In this document: positions 13,813 through 22,747 of the stretch, in pieces | Layout: every line of letters begins with the position of its first letter | How positions within the stretch are numbered: the first letter of the stretch is position 1 | Assembly: GCA_038250235.1 (NCBI GenBank) | Contig: JBBSCO010000028.1 | Coordinates: forward strand, 1 to 36,153 | DNA: 36,153 bases | Reading direction: 5' to 3' | DNA from: JAAUTS01 sp038250235 | GTDB taxonomy: Bacteria; Verrucomicrobiota; Verrucomicrobiia; Methylacidiphilales; JAAUTS01 | The notes under the pieces: generated by a model | What the model was told of the DNA's origin: nothing | The model's database searches: none | The model's input: only the letters and a program-made list of their open reading frames with translations | Translations under genes and position numbers: made by a program

Positions 13813-15747
13813 TCAGGGCACAGGAGCGTCACTGGCACAGCGGAAGCCGAGGAAGGGGTTCCGCGAGGTTTTGAGTTCACCCGTGCGCATTTTACTGGGG
13901 ATCAATGTCTCGGTTCCATGGTTGCCGCCGCGGAAGGGCTGGCGGCTTCCGCCTACAGGCCCCAATTCCGGGGAGGCCTCCACCCACTCGCTGACATTGC
14001 CTCCCATGCCTTTGACCTCGAATGGGCTTGAGTCGGAGTCCATACTATCGACAGGGTTCAATCCCCGGTAACCGTCGGCAAATCCCGCTTTGGCATTAAC
14101 CGCATTGAAATTTTTATCATAGCCGGTATTGGCTTTTGAGAAATCGGGTTCGCTTCCCCACGGATAGCTTAAATTGTTGTCGCCAGTGGCGGCCCTCATC
14201 CATTCGAGTTCAGTGGGCAGTCTTTTACCGGCCCATTTGGCATAAGCCGAGGCATCGGCGAAATCAATGTTGATGATGGGACAGTCATTGGTGATCGGTC
14301 CGCCTTCAAAATCATTTTTATCCTGGATGGCCTTTTTTATGACCTCCCAGTTGTTTGGCATAAAATTTTCTTTTTTCATTTCCAGGCCGGGAGGCAGAAA
14401 GGGCAGGGGATTCTTGCCTTCGGTTTCTTTGAGAAATTTCTCATACTGGGAAATCGTGACCTCGTGCTCGTCGATGTAGAAGGCTTTGACGGGAAAAGTT
14501 TTGGTTCCGAGTACGACATCCCCGGCCGTGACGGCGATTTGCCTGCGGAAATCCTTTCCGGGAGGCACTATCACTTTGTTAACAAGAAGTATGGAAAACC
14601 AGATGACGAATGCGGCCAGGGCCACGATACCGGCAATGGTGGCGAGCCAGAAGGATTTTCGGGCTTTCTGAACCTGTTGTTGGGCAATGAGGGTTTCCTG
14701 CCTTTGGGGGGTGAATTTGACCGGGGCCAGTTCAATGTCGATGGCATGGGAGCGGCTGACGACATCATCAATGGCGGCGGATCCCGCCTCCATTTGCTCC
14801 AACAGGGCTGCGAGGGATGGATACAATTCTTCTGTAGGCGCGATGAATTCGCGGATAATCTGGCCGAGATAGAACAGCTGCTCCATCGGATCCGGCATGG
14901 GTTGATCCGGCGGCAGGGCTGTATTGATGAACTTGATGACGCCGTCACTGGAGAGAGTGATATGGCTGCTTCTAATTGGCTGATAGGGAATACTGCGGGT
15001 ATGATGGTGCTTGATGGCGGTGGAAGCGATATTGATGATTTTGGCCAGGAGCCTGGAATCGAAGGTGCTGCCCTGAAGGCTGAGCTGAAGCAGGCTTGGC
15101 GCGATGACCTGTTCCTGGGCGACATAAGCCCTGGAATTTTCCTCACCCTCCTCGTAGATGGCGTAAATGACGGGATGAGTGTTGCCGGCCCGGGCCGAGG
15201 CGATCCGGCGAAAGGATTCTTTGCTCGACTCGCTGGAGTTGGCGGGCATGACGATCAGTTGCACATCGCGGCGGATGGTCGGTTGGCGGGCGGAATAGAT
15301 GCGCGCCAACTGGCTTTGGCCGATAAAACCGGTCAGCTGGTAGCCGCTGATTCTACTGCCGCGAAGATCTTCGGTAAGAGACGAGACAATTTTCAGCCAT
15401 TCGTCGACCTGATCGATTCCCTGGACGCAAGGAATCGGGAAAAATGGGGTCAGGATTTCATCGATATTGTAATTGGTCAGGGCAATGAAACCGATGTGGG
15501 GGTAATTCAGTGCCATACTCAGAAGCACGTCGGAAGCATCCAGTCCCTCCCACATCAGATCCGTGATGACGGTGGCAGAATCCGGAACCAGGGCCAGTTG
15601 CTGATAAAGTTCGGAAAGATCTGGAATAACGAAAACCTGGTGGCCTTGTCCTGAGCCTAGAACCACGGCTTGGACGTAGGAGGCAGCCTCGGCATCCGGA
15701 AAAGAAACAAAAAGAATGGGCCCGTTCAGGGGGTTGATTTCAATCAT
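13813..15747 (-). CDS. Receiver-like / pseudokinase / membrane helix / FGE-sulfatase domain fusion
   Basis: A 644-residue protein in four parts. Residues 8-125 look like a degenerate receiver fold (ILFVSFPDAEAASYV, VITDLMWEGLDASDVLL, IGFIALTNY). Residues 134-345 follow a Ser/Thr kinase pattern (ISGYQLTGFIGQSQLARIYS) but every catalytic motif is lost: VALK Lys is Ile165, HRDLKPSN is YQPIRSSH (255-262), DFG is NTA (275-277). A membrane helix spans about 368-390 (TIAGIVALAAFVIWFSILL). Residues 405-640 are a formylglycine-generating-enzyme-like domain (IDEHEVTISQYEKFL, GKRLPTELEWMRAATG, GGNVSEWVE, FRGGN, GFRCA). The fold is usually catalytically inert outside true sulfatase activators, so a binding or sensory role is likelier. 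The gene follows manC by 36 bases. Confidence 0.8.
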   Translation of the reverse strand: MIEINPLNGPILFVSFPDAEAASYVQAVVLGSGQGHQVFVIPDLSELYQQLALVPDSATVITDLMWEGLDASDVLLSMALNYPHIGFIALTNYNIDEILTPFFPIPCVQGIDQVDEWLKIVSSLTEDLRGSRISGYQLTGFIGQSQLARIYSARQPTIRRDVQLIVMPANSSESSKESFRRIASARAGNTHPVIYAIYEEGEENSRAYVAQEQVIAPSLLQLSLQGSTFDSRLLAKIINIASTAIKHHHTRSIPYQPIRSSHITLSSDGVIKFINTALPPDQPMPDPMEQLFYLGQIIREFIAPTEELYPSLAALLEQMEAGSAAIDDVVSRSHAIDIELAPVKFTPQRQETLIAQQQVQKARKSFWLATIAGIVALAAFVIWFSILLVNKVIVPPGKDFRRQIAVTAGDVVLGTKTFPVKAFYIDEHEVTISQYEKFLKETEGKNPLPFLPPGLEMKKENFMPNNWEVIKKAIQDKNDFEGGPITNDCPIINIDFADASAYAKWAGKRLPTELEWMRAATGDNNLSYPWGSEPDFSKANTGYDKNFNAVNAKAGFADGYRGLNPVDSMDSDSSPFEVKGMGGNVSEWVEASPELGPVGGSRQPFRGGNHGTETLIPSKMRTGELKTSRNPFLGFRCASDAPVP

Positions 15748-15783
15748 GCTTGTTCAGCATTATTAGCAACAGCAACTATTATT

Positions 15784-16866
15784 TCAAAGCAAATCCGGAG
15801 GCAGGGCGGGCAATAATTTTTTAATTTCCTGCACTTTGTCGCGGTGGCAGACAAGCAGCGCGTCGGGAGTTTCCACTACTATTAAATCGGAGACGCCGCA
15901 GAGGGCGACGGTTTTGGAGGGGCTGTAGACAATATTCCCTGAAGATTCCAGCGTGATAACTTTCCCTTGGACGACGTTGCCGGAGGCGTCGGCGGGAAGA
16001 TGGTCGGTTAGTGAAGTCCAGCAGCCGACGTCGTCCCAATCGAAGTCGCTGCGTGCGGCAAGCACCTGCGCGGCCTTTTCCATGATGGCGTAGTCCACGG
16101 AGATCTTTGGCAGGGTCGGGAATTTGTCCGCGATGTAGGCGTCGGCACCGCTTTTTGGAAAATTCCTGATGAAGGCGGCCAACTCGGGGCTTTGACGTTC
16201 GGCTTCGGCCAGGAAAGTGGACGCTTTCCAGATAAACATGCCGGCGTTCCATTGAAAGCTGCCGGACTGCAAATATTCCTGAGCTTTTTCGAGGGCGGGT
16301 TTTTCAACAAAGCGGGAGACGCGATGGAAGCGGGTTGAACCGGAGGCGGGAATTTCTTCGGCCAGTTCCAGATAGCCAAAGCCCGTGGCGGGGTGGGTGG
16401 GTTGGATGGCCAGGGTGACAATGGCCTTGGTTTCTGCCGCCGTGCGGATGGAGTCGTGGAGATTGCGACGAAAGGCTTCGATATTTTTAACAAGCTGGTC
16501 GGAAGGCAGCAGCACGACAATGGAGTCCGGGTTTTGGGACCAGGCCAGGGCGGTGGCCAGGGCGGCGGCCGGAGCGGTGTCGCGTTTGGCGGGTTCTGCA
16601 ATAACCCGGTCTGGAGAAATACCAGGTAGGGCATCCAGCAGGGTTTGTTTTTGTGCTTCGTTGGTTAGGATGAGGATTTGGGATGCTGGGGCCACGCCCT
16701 CGACCCGCAGGAGGGTTTCCTCCAAAAGGGTGCGCTCGGAAAAGAGGCCCAGCAGTTGTTTCGGCTTTTGTTTACGGCTGAGGGGCCAGAAACGTTCGCC
16801 GCTGCCTCCGGCCAGGACGAAAATAAAAAGGTCTGCGTTATGGGGCTGCATGAGAGGGCCTACCAA
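15784..16866 (-). CDS. manC: Mannose-1-phosphate guanylyltransferase
   Basis: A 360-residue nucleotidyltransferase making GDP-mannose from GTP and mannose 1-phosphate. The signature is FVLAGGSGERFWPLSRKQ followed by KPKQLL. LPSDQLV, FVEKP and WNAGMFIWKAS are also present, as is DFDWDDVGCW near the C-terminus. It is the monofunctional short form, lacking the C-terminal phosphomannose-isomerase cupin of long ManC/AlgA. An ATG at 16851, just before QPHNADLF, is an alternative start; the one at 16866 overlaps the upstream gene by seven bases. The neighbourhood (mutarotase, FGE fusion) suggests supply of sugars for envelope glycans, but this is inference. Confidence 0.92.
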   Translation of the reverse strand: MVGPLMQPHNADLFIFVLAGGSGERFWPLSRKQKPKQLLGLFSERTLLEETLLRVEGVAPASQILILTNEAQKQTLLDALPGISPDRVIAEPAKRDTAPAAALATALAWSQNPDSIVVLLPSDQLVKNIEAFRRNLHDSIRTAAETKAIVTLAIQPTHPATGFGYLELAEEIPASGSTRFHRVSRFVEKPALEKAQEYLQSGSFQWNAGMFIWKASTFLAEAERQSPELAAFIRNFPKSGADAYIADKFPTLPKISVDYAIMEKAAQVLAARSDFDWDDVGCWTSLTDHLPADASGNVVQGKVITLESSGNIVYSPSKTVALCGVSDLIVVETPDALLVCHRDKVQEIKKLLPALPPDLL

Positions 16867-17744
16867 AGTGATGCGTCCAGGAGACAGACGGCTTTTTCCG
16901 TTTGGCCGGGGGCCAGTTTGCGCAGGCCTTGGCCGTGGTGGATGGCATTGGGAAGACCCAGCCAGGGTTCAAGGCAATAGAAGTCGGATTCATCCGACTG
17001 GGTCCAACTGGTGACGCAGTACCAGGGCAGGCTACCGGGATGATTCAAGTGGATGGCCAGGCTGCGGCCAGTCGGGCGTTGGCGGAGCAGAACCGGACCT
17101 TGTCCCGAGAGCAGGTGGAAGGAGTCGACCAGGCTGGGATCGGAGAGGAGGAAGGGTTTTAGGGATGAGGTCTGCGGGATAATGGAACCGTCGGCTTCCT
17201 GCCGGGCCTGCTGAACCGAATCCACGGCAAATTCCCAATCGGCCCGTTCGCCATGGGGAATGGCGAAGTAAAAATGGTGTCCGGTATAGTAGGGCAGTAT
17301 CTGATCTCCGGTATTGGTGGTTTCCAAGGTCGCGGCAAGTGTTTTTCCCAGAAGGCTGTAGCTGATCTGGAAGCGAAACGTGTAGGGATAGAAGATCCGG
17401 GTTTTTTCGGAATCTCTTAGGGTAAGAATACAGGCATTTTCCGTGTGGGAAAGTTCGTAAAGGGAATCGCGTCCGAATCCGTGCATGGGCATTTCCCGAA
17501 GGGTGCCAGCGGAATCTTTCCAGAAGCCGATCCTGCCGTCGACCATGTGGCGGGCGATGAAGGGGAAGAGGATGGGGTTGCCGCCGCGGATTTTGTTGGG
17601 TTGTGACCAGTCGGCATTTTCCGGCCAGTGGATGATGCGGCGTCCGTCGATTTCCCAGAAAAGAAGGCGGCCACCCTGGGGATCAATCAGGGCCCGTCCG
17701 GTCTCGGAACGCAGTTCAGTCACTTCCTGATTTTGATAAAGCAT
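16860..17744 (-). CDS. Aldose 1-epimerase (galactose mutarotase-like)
   Basis: A 294-residue beta-sandwich protein of the mutarotase-like superfamily. Family landmarks are the substrate-binding RGGNPILFPF, the catalytic His in YYTGHHFYFA and the catalytic Glu in CLEPWLGLPNA. It would interconvert alpha and beta anomers of a hexose or hexose 6-phosphate. The sequence is closer in feel to the YeaD-like/generic branch than to GalM, so I give no symbol. It sits 21 bases after larB and overlaps manC by seven bases, in the middle of the long minus-strand operon. Confidence 0.85.
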   Translation of the reverse strand: MLYQNQEVTELRSETGRALIDPQGGRLLFWEIDGRRIIHWPENADWSQPNKIRGGNPILFPFIARHMVDGRIGFWKDSAGTLREMPMHGFGRDSLYELSHTENACILTLRDSEKTRIFYPYTFRFQISYSLLGKTLAATLETTNTGDQILPYYTGHHFYFAIPHGERADWEFAVDSVQQARQEADGSIIPQTSSLKPFLLSDPSLVDSFHLLSGQGPVLLRQRPTGRSLAIHLNHPGSLPWYCVTSWTQSDESDFYCLEPWLGLPNAIHHGQGLRKLAPGQTEKAVCLLDASLW

Positions 17745-17765
17745 GTTTTTGATCGTTTGTTACGG

Positions 17766-18467
17766 TCATTTGTTAGGGATCAGATGCTTCATGCGTTCGG
17801 CGGCGATGGCGGCACCGAAGCCGTTATCGATGTTAACCACGGTCAGGCCGGAAGCGCAGGAAGTAAGCATGGCAAGCAGGGCGGCAATGCCCTGTAGGTT
17901 GGCTCCGTAGCCGATACTGGTGGGAACAGCCACCACAGGGCAGGCGACAAGACCTCCGATGACGCTGGGGAGGGTGCCTTCCATTCCGGCCACGGCGATG
18001 ATGACGTCGGCGGAGCGGAGGGTGTCGAGGCGTCTGAGCAGGCGGTGCAGACCGGCCACGCCCACGTCGTAAAGGCGCTCGACTTCGTTGTCGAGAAATT
18101 CTGCGGTCAATGCGGCTTCTTCGGCCACGGGGAGGTCGGAGGTTCCGGCGGCGCAGACGAGGATTCTGAGTTTTTTCCCGGTAGACCTGGAAGACTTCTT
18201 GGCTGGGTTTTTCCAGGAAAGAATGCGGGCCTCCGGATGAAAGAGGAGGCCTGGAAAATCTTTTTTCAATTTTTGGAAGACCGCTTTCTCCGTGCGGGTG
18301 ATCAGAACGGATTGACCGGCTTTTTTCAGGGTGCGGGCGATGGCAAGGATTTGGTCGGGGGTTTTTCCCGGACCGAAAACAACCTCGGCGGTGCCGCAGC
18401 GTTCCTCCCGTTCCAGATCCACCCACGCGAATCCTCCGATGCTGAGGGATGCAGTATTGGTTTTCAT
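17766..18467 (-). CDS. larB: Nickel-pincer cofactor biosynthesis protein LarB
   Basis: A 233-residue protein matching LarB from the start: FAWVDLEREERCGTAEVVFG and GKTPDQILAIA. The second half is the PurE/AIR-carboxylase-like core (ILVCAAGTSDLPVAEEAAL, YDVGVAGLHRLL, AVAGMEGTLPSVIGGL, AVPTSIGYGA). LarB carboxylates and hydrolyses nicotinic acid adenine dinucleotide in the synthesis of the nickel pincer cofactor of lactate racemase-type enzymes. No larA, larC or larE is in the window. It sits 16 bases after glyQS. An orphan larB may work with lar genes elsewhere or be kept for another reason. Confidence 0.9.
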   Translation of the reverse strand: MKTNTASLSIGGFAWVDLEREERCGTAEVVFGPGKTPDQILAIARTLKKAGQSVLITRTEKAVFQKLKKDFPGLLFHPEARILSWKNPAKKSSRSTGKKLRILVCAAGTSDLPVAEEAALTAEFLDNEVERLYDVGVAGLHRLLRRLDTLRSADVIIAVAGMEGTLPSVIGGLVACPVVAVPTSIGYGANLQGIAALLAMLTSCASGLTVVNIDNGFGAAIAAERMKHLIPNK

Positions 18468-18483
18468 GTTAGGTAAGACGAAT

Positions 18484-20109
18484 TCAACGGATCAGTTCGA
18501 GGAGCTTGGCCTTGAGCTCGGAAATGCGGACGCGTTCCTGTTTCTTAGAGTCGCGGTAACGCAGGGTGACGGTGTCAAGTTCGCCGGCCAGGAGCCCTTC
18601 CTTGACGCCTTCCAGGGTTTCGAAATCGACGGTGATGCAGAAGGGTGTGCCGGCTTCGTCCTGGCGCGCATAACGTTTTCCGATCGAACCGGATTCGTCG
18701 TAAAAGGAATTCATATCCAGGGAGAGATCGCGGTGGATGCTTTTGGCTTTGGCCAGAAGTTCGGGTTTGTTTTTCAGGAGAGGAAAGACGCCGGCCTTGA
18801 CCGGAGCGATACGGGGATGGAGGCGTAAGGTGGTGAGGACTTCCTTTTTACCTTTTTCGTCAATTGTTTCCTCCTCGTGGAAGGCGGCGCAAAGAACAGC
18901 CAGGGTCAGGCGGTCCAGGCCAGCAGAAGGTTCGATAACATGGGGGACATAGCGAAGCTTGGCCTCTTCATCGAAATAGTCCTGGGGTTTGCCAACGAAT
19001 TTGCTGTGCTGATCCAGGTCGAAACTGCCCCGGGCAGCAATACCCTCCAGTTCTTCTGTGCCGAAGGGAAATTTGAAAAGGATGTCCACACAGGCGCGGG
19101 CATAGTGCGCGAGTTCTTCTGGTTTTTGCCAATAGTAGTCCAGGACATCGGCACCGAGGCCGATGGAGGCGTAAAACGTGGTGCGCTCAGCCACCCAGTA
19201 GCGATGCCACATTTCCCAGCCCCAGTTGGGTTGGGGAGTGGAGAGGTCGGCACCTTCCGTCCATGGTTGAACCTCGCCATGAAGCTTGGCGGTGATTTCA
19301 TCCGGTTTGATGAAGAACTCCAACTCCATTTGTTCAAATTCACGGGAGCGGAAGATATAGTTGCGCGGGTTGATTTCGTTGCGGAAGGCCTTGCCGATCT
19401 GGCAAATGCCGAAGGGTAGTTTTTTCCGTGAGCTGTCGACAACGTTTTTGTATTGGGCGAAGATGGCCTGGGCGGTTTCCGGCCGCAGATAGGCGACATT
19501 TTCCTCACTCTCGATGGGGCCGGTGTGGGTGCGGAACATGAGGTTGAAGGGACGAGGCTCGGTCAGGGCGCTTCCGTTTTCGGGATTAAAGCGGGTTGTC
19601 TGGGTGGCCGTTTCCGTGGTTTCGCCCAGCAATTCCGGTTCTGTCATTCCGCGCTGGGTGTAAAATTGCCTGGCGACTTTCCGTGCGCTTTCGGGATTTT
19701 TTCCGGCGGTCAAAAGAACGGAGTAGGGTTCGGAACTGGACTGGCCGGAGGAGGCACTAGCACCGGTGTAGCGGTAAACAGTTCCGGACTGTGGTTCGAT
19801 CTGATCCGCACGGTAACGTTTCTGGGTCAGGAGACAATCGCACATGGGATCGGAGAAGGTGTCCACATGGCCGGAAGCTTTCCAGATGTTGGGGTGCATG
19901 ATGATACTGGCATCGAGGCCGACAACATCATCGCGTTGGCGGGTCATGGACTTCCACCAGGCATCGCGCAGATTGCGTTTGAGTTCAGCACCCAAGGGGC
20001 CAAAATCCCAGAAACCGTTCAGGCCCCCGTAAATTTCCGAAGACTGAAAGATAAAGCCCCGGCGTTTGCAAAGGGCGACGATTTTTTCCATGGGGGTCGA
20101 TTCATTCAT
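18484..20109 (-). CDS. glyQS: Glycyl-tRNA synthetase (single-chain, alpha2 type)
   Basis: A 541-residue class II aminoacyl-tRNA synthetase of the alpha2 type, which charges tRNA-Gly. The N-terminus has IVALCKRRGFIFQSSEIYGG and GFWDFGPLGAELKRNL. Motif 2 is GICQIGKAFRNEINPRN followed by FRSREFEQMELEFF, and motif 3 includes PHVIEPSAGLDRLTLAVL. The C-terminal anticodon-binding domain starts near LHPRIAPVKAGVFPLL. An insertion with SASSGQSSSEPY lies between the N-terminal part and the catalytic core. It is the first gene of the long minus-strand operon and is preceded by a plausible sigma-70 promoter. Confidence 0.94.
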   Translation of the reverse strand: MNESTPMEKIVALCKRRGFIFQSSEIYGGLNGFWDFGPLGAELKRNLRDAWWKSMTRQRDDVVGLDASIIMHPNIWKASGHVDTFSDPMCDCLLTQKRYRADQIEPQSGTVYRYTGASASSGQSSSEPYSVLLTAGKNPESARKVARQFYTQRGMTEPELLGETTETATQTTRFNPENGSALTEPRPFNLMFRTHTGPIESEENVAYLRPETAQAIFAQYKNVVDSSRKKLPFGICQIGKAFRNEINPRNYIFRSREFEQMELEFFIKPDEITAKLHGEVQPWTEGADLSTPQPNWGWEMWHRYWVAERTTFYASIGLGADVLDYYWQKPEELAHYARACVDILFKFPFGTEELEGIAARGSFDLDQHSKFVGKPQDYFDEEAKLRYVPHVIEPSAGLDRLTLAVLCAAFHEEETIDEKGKKEVLTTLRLHPRIAPVKAGVFPLLKNKPELLAKAKSIHRDLSLDMNSFYDESGSIGKRYARQDEAGTPFCITVDFETLEGVKEGLLAGELDTVTLRYRDSKKQERVRISELKAKLLELIR

Positions 20110-20139
20110 AGCTACAAAACAAGGATTGAAGAAGGGGAA

Positions 20140-20169
20140 ATCATAGCGAATACTTCAGGGACTGTCGAA
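20140..20169 (-). promoter_or_regulatory. Candidate sigma-70 promoter for glyQS
   Basis: On the minus strand a -10 box TATGAT (20140-20145) lies 17-18 bases from a -35-like TTCGACA (20163-20169). Initiation about seven bases downstream would give a leader of roughly 25 bases before the glyQS ATG at 20109. It is a match to consensus only. Confidence 0.4.
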
Positions 20170-20207
20170 TAAATAGGCAAAGCCGATAAACCACAGAATA
20201 ACGATTC

Positions 20208-22601
20208 ATGCCTGAGACGGATTTTACTTCCAAACAAACCAAGCAGACCAGGGCGTCCAAAGGAGCGACGGGAAAAAAGCCGGTGCGCAGCTTCAGTCTG
20301 GTGCGGGTGCTGGCCTATCCTTTCATCATTCTGGGCCTGATGTTGTGTGGTTTGTTGCTGATTTTCCGTTACATCGGGTTGCCGGAACAGGTGGGCAAGC
20401 GTATTGCCGATGAACTTCAACAGCGTGGCATCGGTGCCACCTATGAGCGGCTTTATCTGGGCCCTTTCGGTGGAGTGGTGGCAAAAAATCTGGTCGTTAC
20501 CCAGTCGCTGGGAGGGACAACACGCAGGTTATACATTGAAGACCTGCGTTTCGGATTCAATTGGATTTCCTGGTGGAGAGGGGACTCTTTTTTGGACAAT
20601 GCCCGGATGGATCGGGCAAGCCTGACCATACCCCTGGATCAGGACACTTCCGTCACCTTGCGCAATGTAACGGCCCGGATCGATTTGAAAGGCAAGGATC
20701 TGGTGCTGGAAAATCTTGAGGCGGATTTGCTCAATGTACATTTCAAGGTGCGCGGTATACTGCGCCTGGAGGGTTACAAACCGGTCATGAAGGAAAATCC
20801 GGAACTGGATATGTCCCGATATGCTGACTTTTGGAAAAAAATTGAGGAGGCCGTTTCGGCGGTGGATGCGACCAAACCGTTTCTTCTGGATGTCACTTTT
20901 GACCTGTTGATGTCAGATCCCACGCAGAGCCAGGCACGGATGAGGTTGTCCGGTTCCAACCAGAGTTGGCGCGGGGTCTTGTTGGAGGAACTCGCCCTTG
21001 ATGCTGAATATCTGGATGGTCGAGTTACCATGACCTGTGATCTCCGTTTCTTGAGGGGTGGGGTCCAGATGGAGGGGAATTGGAAAATCTCCCAGAAGAA
21101 AGCGACTGTTTCCATTTACTCGGATGCGGATCTTTCTCTCCTGGCAGGCGCAGTTCCGGGCCGTGTCGGCGAATTATTGGCGGATGTTCGTTTCAGATCG
21201 CTTCCGATCAATGAAGGCAAAGTGGAACTGGATTGGGAGAACGGTTTCCGGTTTCTCGTCCAATCCCGTTCCAACTGGAAAGATTTTTCGATTATGGGCT
21301 CTTATTTCGAGTCGTTGTATTGCCCGGTCTCCTATGACGGGAAGCGGCTGATGGTGACAGAAATGTCCGTCGTAAATGCCAGCGGCCCGTCGACACTCAG
21401 TGCCTTTTACGATGGAGAAAATGTCTTCAAGGCAAGACTGCGCAGTGCCATTGACCCGACTTCCCTGAAAAAACTTTTCGGAGAAAAAGCGCAGCCCTTT
21501 TTCAACAGCCTGGTTTTCAAGGAAGCCCCGATGATTGAATGTTCAGTGGTCGGTCGGGGATTGGATTTATCAACGATGGAAGTGACAGGTTCCGTTATGG
21601 CCTCCGAATTTTCTTACAAGACCGTTCCTGTGAAAGAATTGAGAACCTCCTTTTCTTTCAAGAATCAGGAGTTGCATTTGCCCGATCTTTATCTCAAGAG
21701 AGCAGAGGGGGAGGGTAAAGGGGAAATCTGGCACAACCTTTCTACCAAGCAGGTCCGGATCAAGGGAGGCAGGGGCAGGCTGATGATCCGGGAAGTGGCC
21801 ACCATCATCGGCGACAAGATGAAGGAATACGCGGAACCGTATGCCTTTTATGAAGCAACGGATTTCCAGGTGGATGGGCAGGTCGACCTGGACAAGCAGG
21901 AAAAAACAGATCTCAAAGTATACCTCAAATCGGAAAAAGGACTTGAGTATGTCTTCCTCGGAAAAAAACTTTTCCTGAAGAAACTGGAGGCAGACCTGAG
22001 CATCAAAGGGAAAGAACTCCGATTTACGCCAAGAAAACCTATCGGGCTTTTTGACGGGGAGTTGGAAGGCAGCCTGGTGGTGCAGATGCTGGAAAGTCCC
22101 ACCTACGCGGCCAAGTTGAGGCTGAAAGACCAGCAGTTTGGGCCATTGATGAAAACGTTTTTCAACAACGATGACGTCTCCGGAAAAATCACAGGGATCA
22201 TTGATGTGCAGGGTGCCTTTTCCGATTTGAAAACGATGGAAGGCTGGGGCGATTTCACCGTGACCAAGGGCTTTCTCTACAACATTCCCATGTTTGGAGG
22301 TTTTTCGGAGATCCTTAATTCCATCGTCCCGAATCTGGGTTATTCCGAGGCTTCGCAGGCCCGGGCTGCCTTCTCCGTCAAAGACGGGTTGATCACCATC
22401 CAGAAAGTGGATGTGTTTTCCACGGCCTTTGCACTTATCGGAAACGGCAGTTACGATATGATCAAGGATGACGTCAATATGAGCATGAGAGTCAATCTGC
22501 GCGGTGTTTTAGGCATTCCTTTCTTTTTGGTTAGCAAACTCTTCGAATATGAGGGCAAGGGAACACTGTCTGAGACCAAATGGAGGCCCAAGGCGTTCTG
22601 A
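20208..22601 (+). CDS. AsmA-like membrane-anchored protein
   Basis: A 797-residue protein with a positively charged cytoplasmic N-terminus, one membrane helix at about residues 33-54 (VLAYPFIILGLMLCGLLLIF), and a long, repetitive beta-rich periplasmic body. The last 180 residues resemble the AsmA-like C-terminal module (FGGFSEILNSIVPNLGYSEA, KDGLITIQKVDVFSTAFALI, VNLRGVLGIPFFLVSKLFEY, ending GTLSETKWRPKAF). AsmA/TamB/YhdP-type proteins act as bridges or regulators of lipid movement to the outer membrane. This protein probably shares such a role, though the specific function is not known. It is divergent from glyQS and has no Shine-Dalgarno. Confidence 0.75.
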   Translation: MPETDFTSKQTKQTRASKGATGKKPVRSFSLVRVLAYPFIILGLMLCGLLLIFRYIGLPEQVGKRIADELQQRGIGATYERLYLGPFGGVVAKNLVVTQSLGGTTRRLYIEDLRFGFNWISWWRGDSFLDNARMDRASLTIPLDQDTSVTLRNVTARIDLKGKDLVLENLEADLLNVHFKVRGILRLEGYKPVMKENPELDMSRYADFWKKIEEAVSAVDATKPFLLDVTFDLLMSDPTQSQARMRLSGSNQSWRGVLLEELALDAEYLDGRVTMTCDLRFLRGGVQMEGNWKISQKKATVSIYSDADLSLLAGAVPGRVGELLADVRFRSLPINEGKVELDWENGFRFLVQSRSNWKDFSIMGSYFESLYCPVSYDGKRLMVTEMSVVNASGPSTLSAFYDGENVFKARLRSAIDPTSLKKLFGEKAQPFFNSLVFKEAPMIECSVVGRGLDLSTMEVTGSVMASEFSYKTVPVKELRTSFSFKNQELHLPDLYLKRAEGEGKGEIWHNLSTKQVRIKGGRGRLMIREVATIIGDKMKEYAEPYAFYEATDFQVDGQVDLDKQEKTDLKVYLKSEKGLEYVFLGKKLFLKKLEADLSIKGKELRFTPRKPIGLFDGELEGSLVVQMLESPTYAAKLRLKDQQFGPLMKTFFNNDDVSGKITGIIDVQGAFSDLKTMEGWGDFTVTKGFLYNIPMFGGFSEILNSIVPNLGYSEASQARAAFSVKDGLITIQKVDVFSTAFALIGNGSYDMIKDDVNMSMRVNLRGVLGIPFFLVSKLFEYEGKGTLSETKWRPKAF

Positions 22602-22747
22602 AACAGGTTGAACAGAAATTAACAAAGGAAACAAAGCGGGAATAGTCGCCAATGGGCAATGACATGCGGATTGAATGAAGCAAAAGGTGTGGCCCGAATA
22701 CGTTTCCTTTTCCGGGTCTTCTTGTTAACGTCGTTTCCTTCTTTTCC

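Noticed and set aside
14040..14080. T-loop-like GGGTTCAATCCCC suggesting a tRNA
   Set aside because: It lies inside the FGE coding region and no acceptor or anticodon arms can be built around it.
14464..15654. Long plus-strand open frame (396 codons) inside the FGE fusion gene
   Set aside because: It is an antisense shadow of the fusion gene, Gly/Asp-rich with no family motifs. The minus-strand reading has clear domains.
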